A stretch of DNA of 64,000 nt from Streptomyces sp. Je 1-369 (GTDB taxonomy: Bacteria; Actinomycetota; Actinomycetes; Streptomycetales; Streptomycetaceae): the NCBI RefSeq assembly GCF_026810505.1, contig NZ_CP101750.1, forward strand, positions 2,757,254-2,821,253, given 5' to 3'. The notes beneath the pieces were generated by a model. It had not been told where the DNA came from, ran no database searches, and worked only from the letters and a program-made list of their open reading frames with translations. This document shows, piece after piece, positions 18,686 to 25,853 of the stretch; position 1 is the stretch's first letter; the number at the start of each line of letters is the position of its first letter. The position numbers were made by a program, and so were the translations under genes.

Positions 18686-19327
18686 ATGATCCGTACCATC
18701 GCATTCGACGTAGGCGAAACCCTCGTCCGTGACGACCGCTACTGGGCATCGTGGGCCGACTGGCTCCGCGTACCGCGCCACACCGTGTCAGCACTCGTCG
18801 GCGCCGTGGTCGCCCAAGGAAAGGACAACGCCGAGGCGCTCCGCCTCCTCCGCCCCACCATCGACATCGCCTCGGCGTATCAGGCCCGAGAGGAAGCGGG
18901 GCGGGGCGAATACCTCGACGAGACGGACGTGTACGAGGACGTCCGCCCCGCCCTCGCAGCGCTGCGCGACCAAGGCGCCCGCGTCATCATCGCGGGCAAC
19001 CAGACCGTGCGCGCCGGTGAGCTGCTGCGTGGCCTCGACCTGCCCGCCGACCTGATCGCGACGTCCGGGGAGTGGGGTGTCGCCAAGCCCGCTCCCGCGT
19101 TCTTCGAGCGGCTCGTCACAGAGGCTGGCGTCCCAGCGGCAGAGGTTCTCTACGTGGGGGACCACCCGCAGAACGACACGCTGCCCGCGCATACGGCCGG
19201 ACTGCGCACGGCGCACCTCCGGCGCGGCCCGTGGGGGCATCTGTGGGCGGATGACCCGCGGGTGATCGAGGCGGCGGACTACCGAGTCGACTCGCTCACA
19301 GATCTCACGGCAGCGCTCACGCGCTGA
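18686..19327 (+). CDS. HAD-like hydrolase with altered motif I
   Basis: A 213-residue HAD-fold protein. Motif I reads AFDVGETLVRDD: the nucleophile Asp is present, but the usual second Asp (DxD) is Gly, as in dehalogenase-like or non-phosphatase HADs. Motif II falls at VIIAGNQT, motif III Lys is in GVAKPAPAFF, and motif IV is VLYVGDHPQNDTLPA. The cap is small. The Asp-to-Gly change makes ordinary phosphatase activity doubtful. Such HADs are common next to XRE regulators in Streptomyces accessory regions. Substrate unknown. Confidence 0.85.
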   Translation: MIRTIAFDVGETLVRDDRYWASWADWLRVPRHTVSALVGAVVAQGKDNAEALRLLRPTIDIASAYQAREEAGRGEYLDETDVYEDVRPALAALRDQGARVIIAGNQTVRAGELLRGLDLPADLIATSGEWGVAKPAPAFFERLVTEAGVPAAEVLYVGDHPQNDTLPAHTAGLRTAHLRRGPWGHLWADDPRVIEAADYRVDSLTDLTAALTR

Positions 19328-19337
19328 TCAGCGAACA

Positions 19338-19374
19338 GAACGGCCCCACCTGCGAATGGCAGGCGGGGCCGTTC
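19338..19374 (+). terminator. Terminator after the HAD-like gene
   Basis: GAACGGCCCC pairs with GGGGCCGTTC, extended inward by CCTGC/GCAGG. It separates the HAD gene from the XRE regulator. Confidence 0.85.
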
Positions 19375-19435
19375 GCGCACCAGCGCGTTACCGCGCGGGT
19401 ACGGTTCGAAGTGGACGCCTCGAACTGGAGCCAGT

Positions 19436-20608
19436 ATGCCCGCATTTGGTGATCATGTGGGGCGGCGGATCGCCACCACCCGTAAGACGAAGCACATGCG
19501 GCAAATCGATCTGGCCCGTAAGGCGTTCCTGTCCCTGGCCACGATCAAAGGGATCGAGCGGGGCGCGCGTCATCCGAGTGACTCCGCTCTCGAAGCGATC
19601 GCTGCGGCGCTCGGCGTCGACCCGACTCGGCTCTTGGCCTCCTTCACCGGTACCGAGCGCCGCGTGCATGGCGCCCTGCCGGGGATCTCGGCGAGTATCG
19701 CTGGCTACGACGTCCCCCTTGATCCGCCCCGTCGCAGCCTCGACGAGTTGCACACCGCAGCAAGCGACGCCGTCACCTGGCGGCTCGGCGCCCAATACGG
19801 CCAGATCGCGCAGCACGCCCCGGCTCTCCTAAGTGACGCGCTCGCCGCCTTCCACACCGCACCGGACCGGCGGGCCGCGGCCCGACTCGTGGTCGGCGCC
19901 GCCCGCTCCGCCGATGCGGTCGCATACAAGTACGGCGCCCGCGACCTCTCGGCGCGCCTCATCGACCTGATGCGGTGGGCCGCCCCTCATACCGAAGACC
20001 CGCTCCTGACCGCGTCGGTGGCGTACGTACGAACCGAGATCTTCTTCATCGCGCGCGCCCATGAAGCAGGCGTCAAAGCCCTGGAAGCGGCCGTCGACGC
20101 AGCACCTGCCCCGACCGACCCTGAGGCCTCGGCAGCACGGGGCACCCTGCACATGCGAGCCGCCGTCATCGCTGGCAGGGCCGGAGACGCAGACGCTGCG
20201 GATGAACACCTGCGAGAAGCACGTCAACTGAGCGAGGACGTACCGGAAGGCACGTACCTGGGGACAGCATTCGGGCCGGAATCGGTACGGGTGCATGAGG
20301 TGTCGGTGGCCGTGAGCCTTGGCAGCGACCACATCCACCGCGCCTTCTCCATCGCCCGGGAGTGGGCTCCGTCCGATGATCTGCCGGCCGAACGACGCTC
20401 GGGATTCTGGATCGAGTTGGCGCGCGCCCAACTCTGGGGCAACAGGTTCGACGACGCCTTTGAGTCTCTGAAGGTGGCCCGGCTTATCGCTCCCCAGCAC
20501 ACGCGCGAGCACCCGTGGGCCCGCGACACAGCGGCTACCCTGCGTCGGCTGAAACGGGCGGACGCAGAGTCACTCGACAACTTCGTGGGGTGGCTCGGCG
20601 CCACCTGA
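19436..20608 (+). CDS. XRE-family regulator with C-terminal helical repeats
   Basis: A 390-residue protein. Residues ~5-62 are a lambda-repressor-type helix-turn-helix: MRQIDLARKAFLSLATIKGI, then ERGARHPSDSALEAIAAALG. The remaining ~300 residues are helical repeats of the TPR kind (AARGTLHMRAAVIAGRAGDADAAD region), as in large Streptomyces XRE regulators that sense peptides or small ligands. The ATG has GGAG upstream. The gene is flanked by a terminator upstream and a run of small genes downstream, including a DUF397-like protein, the frequent partner of XRE regulators in Streptomyces. It is the likely master regulator of the element cargo. Confidence 0.88.
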   Translation: MPAFGDHVGRRIATTRKTKHMRQIDLARKAFLSLATIKGIERGARHPSDSALEAIAAALGVDPTRLLASFTGTERRVHGALPGISASIAGYDVPLDPPRRSLDELHTAASDAVTWRLGAQYGQIAQHAPALLSDALAAFHTAPDRRAAARLVVGAARSADAVAYKYGARDLSARLIDLMRWAAPHTEDPLLTASVAYVRTEIFFIARAHEAGVKALEAAVDAAPAPTDPEASAARGTLHMRAAVIAGRAGDADAADEHLREARQLSEDVPEGTYLGTAFGPESVRVHEVSVAVSLGSDHIHRAFSIAREWAPSDDLPAERRSGFWIELARAQLWGNRFDDAFESLKVARLIAPQHTREHPWARDTAATLRRLKRADAESLDNFVGWLGAT

Positions 20609-20699
20609 CAAGCAGTTTCGGGGATACAAGGTGTAGCCCTTACCGCCTCTTCCAACGCTCATGATCTGTGCATCGACGCCGACAGGTCAGGGGTCCACG

Positions 20700-20918
20700 A
20701 TGACTGATACGACTGTCGAGGAGACACTCCTCGGATCCGTGGTGCAGGTGAGCATCGCACGCCTGCACGGGTTGGTGTGCTGGGACTGTGGCGCAGTCAC
20801 GCGCACCCTCGTCGAGTGCGGGTCCGTGCGTGACGAGCACGGCCAGGTGCGGCCCAAGAAGACGTGTGGGTGCGCTGCGGGCTCCTCGGGCCCGACGCTT
20901 CCTGCGGCGGTGTCCTGA
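20700..20918 (+). CDS. Small Cys-rich protein
   Basis: A 72-residue protein. Cysteines occur as CWDCG (residues ~29-33), one Cys in LVECGS, and KKTCGC near the end, a spacing that could build a zinc site. The ATG chosen begins MTDTTVEETLL; a longer frame exists but lacks a ribosome site. It ends in a TGATG overlap with the next gene, so the two are translationally coupled. No known family; a small zinc-ribbon is the best description. Confidence 0.6.
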   Translation: MTDTTVEETLLGSVVQVSIARLHGLVCWDCGAVTRTLVECGSVRDEHGQVRPKKTCGCAAGSSGPTLPAAVS

Positions 20919-21388
20919 TGACCACACCAAGAGGTGTCCCGGCGGCCATCGACTGGCTCGCCTGCGCTCAGGCAGAGCCGCACCAGGCCCATCAGGAACG
21001 GGCGGCGGGCGGAGCCGCGCTGTTGCCCCTTGGCCGACGGTTCAGCGCGGTGTGCCTGTCTGGCCGAATCGTGTACGCGGCGGTCGGGACGACCGACCTC
21101 GACACGGTCACCGCGGCACTGGCCGAGCTCCACGGCCCTGTGATCCACAACAGCCTCCTGCACACGTACCACGCGCTCATCACCCCGTACCCGCCCGCCC
21201 GGTGGGCCTACGGCGAGATCGCGCCCATGCTCAGCAGTGGCCAGTTCCTCAGCGTGCCCGCCGCCGACCTCACCGGACCGACCGGCCTGCGCTGGGCAGT
21301 GCGACCACACAGTGCCGGCGTCCTGTGCTCCGTACCGGCCGTGGCCGCGCTCGTGGCCCTCAGCCTGCGGCCAGGGGGCTCCCGATGA
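20918..21388 (+). CDS. Conserved hypothetical protein of Streptomyces accessory regions
   Basis: A 156-residue soluble alpha/beta protein. It shows alternating strands (FSAVCLSGRIVYAAVG, HALITPYPPARWAYG) and an FLSVPAADLTGPTGLRW segment. The pattern of a Pro-rich Y-H-A-L-I-x-P strand followed by G-x-x-L-x-V-P recurs in small proteins located beside XRE regulators, but the family has no assigned function that I can name. Both ends overlap neighbours (TGATG at the start, ATGA at the end), so it sits inside one translational unit. Confidence 0.65.
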   Translation: MTTPRGVPAAIDWLACAQAEPHQAHQERAAGGAALLPLGRRFSAVCLSGRIVYAAVGTTDLDTVTAALAELHGPVIHNSLLHTYHALITPYPPARWAYGEIAPMLSSGQFLSVPAADLTGPTGLRWAVRPHSAGVLCSVPAVAALVALSLRPGGSR

Positions 21389-21903
21389 AGCTCACCGACC
21401 GCCTCGCGGCGCCTCTGCTGCCCTCACCAGGGCTCCTGTCCGACGGGCAAGTCCGCGGACAAGACTGCGTGTTCTGCGTAATCACCTTGACCGACGACGC
21501 CGTCGAACTCGGCCGCCAGGACGCAAAGTGCCTCGGCGCGGTCGTGAGCTGGTACCCCCGCGCCTGCCGCGACTGTGCAGCTGGCGGATACGTCGACCAC
21601 CTCCTCAGCGCGGCGTTCTCCGCCTGCCGGGACCTGCCGCCCCCGGAGCAGTTGCTCGACCTGTACCTCCGCCTGCGGCACGAGGTACGCCGACGCCTCC
21701 CGACCGTCGAGCAGGCTGCCGCCACCGCCGGTCAGGGCACGATGAGCTACCACGCACACCAGCGGATCGTGGATGCCGCCACCGACGTGCTACTCGACAC
21801 GGTGGGTGACGACAATCCCAGCCCCCTCGTGCTGGCCATGCGCTGCTCGGAGCTCGGCCGCCGCCTGCGCGACCTCATTCCCTACCAGCCATGTGCGCAG
21901 TGA
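21385..21903 (+). CDS. DUF6415-like hypothetical protein
   Basis: A 172-residue protein. The N-terminal half has Cys pairs (DCVFCVITL and YPRACRDCAAGGYVDHLL) that could bind zinc. The C-terminal half is a helical bundle, LLDLYLRLRHEVRRRLPTVE to SPLVLAMRCSELGRRLRDL, with a layout like DUF6415 proteins of Streptomyces. The start ATG overlaps the previous stop (ATGA) and its end overlaps the next gene by 13 nt. Function unknown; similarity to DUF6415 is by eye. Confidence 0.6.
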   Translation: MKLTDRLAAPLLPSPGLLSDGQVRGQDCVFCVITLTDDAVELGRQDAKCLGAVVSWYPRACRDCAAGGYVDHLLSAAFSACRDLPPPEQLLDLYLRLRHEVRRRLPTVEQAAATAGQGTMSYHAHQRIVDAATDVLLDTVGDDNPSPLVLAMRCSELGRRLRDLIPYQPCAQ

Positions 21904-22130
21904 GCGCGCGCGTTCGCGTCCCGTGCCCGCCCTGCTTGCGGGCGATGCTGCGGAAGGCGCCCGCCGAGCCGCACGACTGCCAGCTGACGACGGCAGTGGC
22001 CATTGAGGGGGCCCACCTTGTCGTCGGGCCCATCACGGACTGCCCGTGCCGGTGCCCGGTCGTGCAGGAGAGCGAGGCGCTGCAAACGGCGCGCGCTCAG
22101 GCCCGGCTCGCGTCAGGCCCGCAGGGCTGA
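21891..22130 (+). CDS. Small Cys-rich protein, second in the run
   Basis: A 79-residue protein with two cysteine clusters: VPCPPCLRAM (~10-19) and DCPCRCPVVQ (~50-59), plus HDCQ between. Seven cysteines in under 60 residues point to a metal-binding or disulfide-rich small protein. The ATG lies inside the end of the preceding gene. No family recognised. Confidence 0.55.
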   Translation: MCAVSARVRVPCPPCLRAMLRKAPAEPHDCQLTTAVAIEGAHLVVGPITDCPCRCPVVQESEALQTARAQARLASGPQG

Positions 22131-22210
22131 CCACCCCAGAACCTCCTGCCGCGCACGCGGCAGGTGACCCAGCCCTGGCCCGGCCAGGACCTACCCCAAG
22201 GAGACGCCCC

Positions 22211-22546
22211 ATGGGCACGCTCACCAACGGCAGGACCACGATCCCCTTCGACAACTGGTCTGCGCCCCACCTCGACTGGCGTAAGGCGGGCCGGACCGAC
22301 CTCGACCCGATCCTGAAGGACTGCGTGATCCTCGCCGCGGCCCCGGACGCCAAGGGCCATCCGCACCACAGCATCCCGGACGGGACGCGCATGGTCGCGA
22401 TCAGCGACGACAAGGACCAGGAGTCGCCAGTGCTGTACATGAGCCGACTCGAGATCAGTAAGTTCTTCGACGGGGTGATCGCGGGTGAGTTCGACGAGTT
22501 CCGGGCGAGCGAGAGCGAGCTCGAAGCAGCTGCCGCCACAACCTGA
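22211..22546 (+). CDS. DUF397-like protein
   Basis: A 111-residue protein. The core CVILAAAPDAKGHPHH, VAISDDKDQESPVLYMS and ISKFFDGVIAGEFDEF matches the order seen in DUF397 proteins: C-V-x-V-A, then R-D-S-K-D-P..PVL, then a helix ending FVAGVRAGEFD. DUF397 proteins are BldB relatives and commonly pair with XRE regulators in Streptomyces, where they act as an antitoxin-like partner (Scr1/Scr2 type). AAGGAG precedes the ATG. Its location in the run downstream of an XRE gene supports the call. The longer insert before SDDKD is unusual. Confidence 0.65.
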   Translation: MGTLTNGRTTIPFDNWSAPHLDWRKAGRTDLDPILKDCVILAAAPDAKGHPHHSIPDGTRMVAISDDKDQESPVLYMSRLEISKFFDGVIAGEFDEFRASESELEAAAATT

Positions 22547-22775
22547 CCCGGGCGGCGAGACGCCGCGCGACAACGGGCGCTCGCTGGCGAGCGGTCCGAT
22601 CTGTACGGAGCACGACGGGCCGCCGATGCGTACGATCCGCAGCTCGGCGGGGTCCAGCATCTGCCCTGTCTGTACACCCCTCGGTGCGACGCCGGCGCAG
22701 ACGGCCTTGATCGTGCATAGGCAGAACGCGATTCTCGACGGCCCGTACTGGCGTGCGGGCGGACGGGCCACCTGA
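22485..22775 (+). CDS. Possible small zinc-binding protein
   Basis: A 96-residue frame. The last two thirds look protein-like, with GPICTEHDGPPMRTIRSS and SSICPVCTPLG giving C-x2-H and C-x2-C pairs, then a helix. The first ~25 codons overlap the DUF397-like gene in another frame and may not be translated. The GTG used is the first possible start; a later ATG would cut off the first Cys/His pair. Uncertain gene with plausible metal-site spacing. Confidence 0.4.
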   Translation: MSSTSSGRARASSKQLPPQPDPGGETPRDNGRSLASGPICTEHDGPPMRTIRSSAGSSICPVCTPLGATPAQTALIVHRQNAILDGPYWRAGGRAT

Positions 22776-22795
22776 CCCGCCATCCCTACCTGACC

Positions 22796-22833
22796 GCGGC
22801 CTCGGCCGGTTCCCCCGATCCGGCCGAGGCCGC
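22796..22833 (+). terminator. Terminator of the small-gene run
   Basis: GCGGCCTCGGCCGG pairs perfectly with CCGGCCGAGGCCGC (14 bp, 10-nt loop). It ends the plus-strand run that starts at the XRE gene. Confidence 0.85.
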
Positions 22834-22834
22834 T

Positions 22835-22921
22835 CTGCACGAGGTCGCGCAGCGGGATGTCGAGTGCATCGGCGATGACGAGTAGGTGATCGAGCAGCGT
22901 GGAGTGTGTGCCGCGTCTCAT
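22835..22921 (-). pseudogene. XRE regulator fragment
   Basis: On the minus strand the translation is MRRGTHSTLLDHLLVIADAL then DIPLRDLVQ. This is the end of a lambda-type helix-turn-helix domain (ERGxHSPxLDHLLxIADALDIPLxDLV). Only about 29 residues remain. The first helices and any C-terminal domain are missing, and a terminator hairpin follows immediately. It is a relic of a regulator at the right end of the element. Confidence 0.7.
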
Positions 22922-22964
22922 GATCGACGGGGGATGTGGACTCTTAGTGGACTCCGACCTCAAA

Positions 22965-22998
22965 AGGGCCCCCTAGCCGATCACGACTAGGGGGCCCT
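22965..22998 (-). terminator. tRNA-Val terminator supplied by the element
   Basis: AGGGCCCCCTAG pairs with CTAGGGGGCCCT (12 bp). On the minus strand it is followed by TTTTG, giving a U-tract 30-65 nt after the tRNA 3' end. It lies inside the element, so the element has replaced the original terminator (15251-15288). Confidence 0.88.
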
Positions 22999-23025
22999 AA
23001 AACAGGCTCTCACCTGCTACTTACT

Positions 23026-23068
23026 ACCCGGTGGGCGCGGACGGTTTCGAACCGCCGACATCCTCCTT
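23026..23068 (-). repeat. Right attachment site, 3' half of tRNA-Val
   Basis: 43 bp identical to 15298-15340. It overlaps the tRNA-Val gene from the anticodon-loop edge to 6 bp past the discriminator base, so insertion regenerated a full tRNA. Confidence 0.93.
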
Positions 23069-23103
23069 GTAAGGGAGGCGCTCTACCCCTGAGCTACGCG
23101 CCC
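23032..23103 (-). tRNA. tRNA-Val (anticodon UAC)
   Basis: A 72-nt cloverleaf with acceptor GGGCGCG/CGCGCCC, D arm GCTC-AGGGGTA-GAGC, anticodon stem CCTCC/GGAGG with loop CTTACAA (anticodon TAC), variable ATGTC, and T arm GGCGG-TTCGAAA-CCGTC. The discriminator is A and CCA is not encoded. It reads GUA valine codons, which are rare in this GC-rich genome. The 3' half is the att site. Confidence 0.97.
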
Positions 23104-23290
23104 GGGAACGAGTGGACAGCCTACCTTGCCGCAGGCAGTGCCCCGCAAACCCCTTTTGCGCCGCCCCGAGGGAAGGCGGCATGCGGGGGTTAACCCCACC
23201 CCGGATTCTGCGGCGGCCTGGATCCCCCCGTCGCGGGCTGTTCCGTAGAGTCTGCCGGAGAGAACAAGATCATTTCTGGGGGAGTCCGTC

Positions 23291-24175
23291 ATGACCGTCG
23301 TCCGCGTCGCCCGCGTCGTCCGCACCCACCGTCCACGCGCAGCCCGCGCCACCCGCGCCCTCGCCGCCGTCGGCGGAACCGTGGCCGTTGTCCTGCTCGT
23401 CGGCGCGTGCGGGGCGGATGCCGACGACGACACCGAGCCGGAGCACCGGACGTTCGCCCTGGCGGGGAAGACACTGACCGTCGAGGCGAGCGACACCTCG
23501 CTCGAACTGGTCCCGGCGGGCCGGGGCGCCAAGGGCGTGCGGGTGACCCGGTGGTTCGACGGGGAGACCATGCTCGGCGGCGACCCCAAGGTGACGTGGG
23601 AGATGGACGGGGACCGACTCAAGCTGGACATGTCGTGCTCCGGAGTCATCGCCAACTGCTCCGCCAAGCACCGCGTGGAGGTGCCCCGCGGAGTCGCCGT
23701 GAACGTCGAGAGCAAGGACGGCCGGGTCACGGCCGGCGGGTTCCGGGATGCGATGAAGGTGCGTACGTGGGACGGCTCCGTCACCGTCAAGGACGCCGGC
23801 GCCGCGCTCGACCTGCACAGCTCCGATGGTTCGATCACCGTCGACGGAGCCGAGGGCGACCTCGACCTGCGCAGTTCCGATGGGGCCATCACCGCGCGGG
23901 ACGTGACATCCCGGCGCGTGGGCGTCGACGCCAAGGACGGGTCCGTACGACTTGAGCTGGCCTCCGTGCCCGACCGTGTCGAGACGCGGAGCAAGGACGG
24001 GTCCGTCGACATCGCGGTGCCGGGCTCGAAGGACGGCGAGCGCGTCCGGTACGACGTGCGGACCGAGACCTCCGACAGCGCCGTCGACGTGTCGGTGCCC
24101 AAGGACGACAGCAGCCCCCACCACGTCTCCGTCCACAGCACCGACGGCAAAGTCACCGTGCGCAGCGCGAACTAA
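23291..24175 (+). CDS. DUF4097-like beta-repeat lipoprotein
   Basis: A 294-residue exported lipoprotein. Basic start, hydrophobic core (GGTVAVVLLVGAC), and lipobox VGAC with Cys ~40. The mature part is a repeating beta helix with recurrent S-x-D-G-S units: VESKDGRVTAGG, VRTWDGSVTVKD, LHSSDGSITVDG, LRSSDGAITARD. This is the DUF4097 (adhesin-like) fold, with about eight turns. It is likely anchored on the outer face of the membrane; a partner or signal is unknown. ATG preceded by GGGGGAG. Confidence 0.88.
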   Translation: MTVVRVARVVRTHRPRAARATRALAAVGGTVAVVLLVGACGADADDDTEPEHRTFALAGKTLTVEASDTSLELVPAGRGAKGVRVTRWFDGETMLGGDPKVTWEMDGDRLKLDMSCSGVIANCSAKHRVEVPRGVAVNVESKDGRVTAGGFRDAMKVRTWDGSVTVKDAGAALDLHSSDGSITVDGAEGDLDLRSSDGAITARDVTSRRVGVDAKDGSVRLELASVPDRVETRSKDGSVDIAVPGSKDGERVRYDVRTETSDSAVDVSVPKDDSSPHHVSVHSTDGKVTVRSAN

Positions 24176-24252
24176 CAGGCCCGTGTATTCGTCCTTAACC
24201 GGTGGGAGAATGTGACACCGGGCAGGGCGGATGACAGCACGGGAGAGGGACA

Positions 24253-25752
24253 GTGACGGCGACACCTTCGCAGCCGTGCACACCGGGCAGTAGAGCAGGA
24301 GTGGGGAGCGCGACCGAGACGGCAGACGCGGGATCCGAGGCGGCAACCGGGCCAGCTGGGGCGGCCAGGGCGGGTGTGGTCCCTGTGGCTTTCCGGTCTT
24401 CCCGCGTGCGCGTACGCCGCGGGCACCTGCGTGGCACCCTCGCCCTGGTCACCGCCGTCACCGTCTCCCTGCCACTGCTCGCCCTCGCCGTCCCGGCCGC
24501 CTTCGCGGGCGGCGGCACCCGGCGCTGGTTCGGCGGGCGCGGCGAGAGCCAGCGTGCCGAGGCGCAGGCCGCGAAGGACGCCGCCGCCGCGGCCTTCTAC
24601 GAACTGGACACCGCCCAGCGCGACCTCCGCATCTCCATCGAGACGATCGTCGCCGTCGACTCCTCGCCCGCGGCCCGGCGCGCCGTCTCCGACTTCGAGG
24701 CGATCGGGCACCGCATCGACGAGGTCAGCCGCCAGTACATCAGCGCGGTGGACGCCCACGACCTGGACCGGGACGACCTGGAGTCCTCCGTCGCGGCCCG
24801 CGCGAGGACCGAGCTCACCGCCGCGAAGACGGAGCTCGGCAAGGCCAAGCAGGACCTGGAGCGCTTCCAGCAGGGCCTCGGGCCGCTGCTCGACAAGGCC
24901 GAGACCCAGCTCGCCCGGCTCGCCCCCGCGGTGGAGCGGGCCCGCCAGACCCTGCTCGCCGCGAGCAACGCCCTCGACTCCGTGCGGGCGGCCGGCCTCA
25001 AGGCCGACGACCTCGCCGCCCGCCTCGCGGCCCTCGGCCCCGAACTGACCAAGCTCAACCAGGGCGCGGGCCGCCACGGCGTGCCGGAGACGCTGCAGCG
25101 CGCCGACCGCGTCCTGCGCGACGCCGAAGCCGTGCGCGCCGAGGCCGAGCGGCTCCCCGAGCGGGCCGCCGAGATCGACCGGCGCCTGGTCTCGCTGCGC
25201 ACCCGCGCACAGGCCCTGACGACCCGTACGGGCCAGGTCGACCCGGTCCTCAGCGAACTGCGGCGCCGGTTCGCCGCCGCGTGCTGGCAGGACCTGCAGC
25301 ACGTCCCCGACCAGGCCGCGGAGAACGTGCGCCAGGCCGAGTCCAAGCTGAAGGAGGCCCAGCAGGCGCGCGACGAGCAGCGCTGGCCCGACGCCACCTC
25401 GCGGCTCTCCACGGTCCGGGCGCTCCTGAACACCACGGACGAGGCGGTCTCCGCGGCCGGCGACCGCCTCCAGCGGCTCAACGCGGTGTCGAAGGACCCG
25501 CAGCAGGAGATCGAGCGCACCCGCTTCGCGATCCGGGACGCGCAGCGCCTGGCGATGGCGGGCCGGCAGACGCCCGAGCAGCGCCACGCCCGCCCGCTCG
25601 ACGAGTCCGTGGCCCGCCTGGACCGCGCGGTGGCGTCCCTGGAGGGCCGCCACCCCGACTACTGGCACTTCCTGACCGAGACCGAGGGGGTCCGCACGAC
25701 CGTGGCCCGCGTGGTCGCGCAGATACGGGAGGAGCGGGGGCAGGGCGCCTGA
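24253..25752 (+). CDS. Membrane-anchored coiled-coil protein
   Basis: A 499-residue protein with a disordered, Ala-rich cytosolic start (~1-55), one transmembrane helix (TLALVTAVTVSLPLLALAVP, ~62-85), and an extended, heptad-rich extracytoplasmic region (~100-490). That region is rich in Ala, Arg, Glu and Leu with almost no Gly or Pro. The helix series (EAQAAKDAAAAAF, RTELTAAKTELGKAKQDLER, VRAEAERLPERAAEIDRRL) indicates a long antiparallel coiled coil. No enzyme motif. Actinomycetes have similar proteins of unknown role in envelope organisation. GTG start with GGGAGAGGGA upstream. Confidence 0.8.
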   Translation: MTATPSQPCTPGSRAGVGSATETADAGSEAATGPAGAARAGVVPVAFRSSRVRVRRGHLRGTLALVTAVTVSLPLLALAVPAAFAGGGTRRWFGGRGESQRAEAQAAKDAAAAAFYELDTAQRDLRISIETIVAVDSSPAARRAVSDFEAIGHRIDEVSRQYISAVDAHDLDRDDLESSVAARARTELTAAKTELGKAKQDLERFQQGLGPLLDKAETQLARLAPAVERARQTLLAASNALDSVRAAGLKADDLAARLAALGPELTKLNQGAGRHGVPETLQRADRVLRDAEAVRAEAERLPERAAEIDRRLVSLRTRAQALTTRTGQVDPVLSELRRRFAAACWQDLQHVPDQAAENVRQAESKLKEAQQARDEQRWPDATSRLSTVRALLNTTDEAVSAAGDRLQRLNAVSKDPQQEIERTRFAIRDAQRLAMAGRQTPEQRHARPLDESVARLDRAVASLEGRHPDYWHFLTETEGVRTTVARVVAQIREERGQGA

Positions 25753-25853
25753 CGGCCCCGCCCCGAGGGCCGCGTGCGTACGTGCCCGCCCCCCTACTGG
25801 AAGGCGCGCCACCCGGATCCGTCCGGCTGAAACGGCTGTGCGAATGTGGGGAG

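Larger units (their letters stand above)
15298..23068. mobile_element. Decayed integrative element in tRNA-Val(UAC), about 7.8 kb
   Basis: Bounded by a 43-bp perfect direct repeat, of which the right copy completes the tRNA-Val gene. Inside are a broken tyrosine integrase next to the left end, several small membrane proteins, a HAD-like protein, an XRE/TPR regulator, a packed run of small genes and an XRE fragment near the right end. The central part (about 16500-16960) is clearly more AT-rich than the flanks. No replication initiator, FtsK/TraB-like transfer gene, relaxase or excisionase was found. The size and tRNA target fit a reduced actinomycete integrative element (AICE-like), but the class is inferred. 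Confidence 0.88.

Noticed and set aside
23270..24346. 358-codon minus-strand frame
   Set aside because: Antisense to the DUF4097-like lipoprotein, whose lipobox and repeat pattern are clear.
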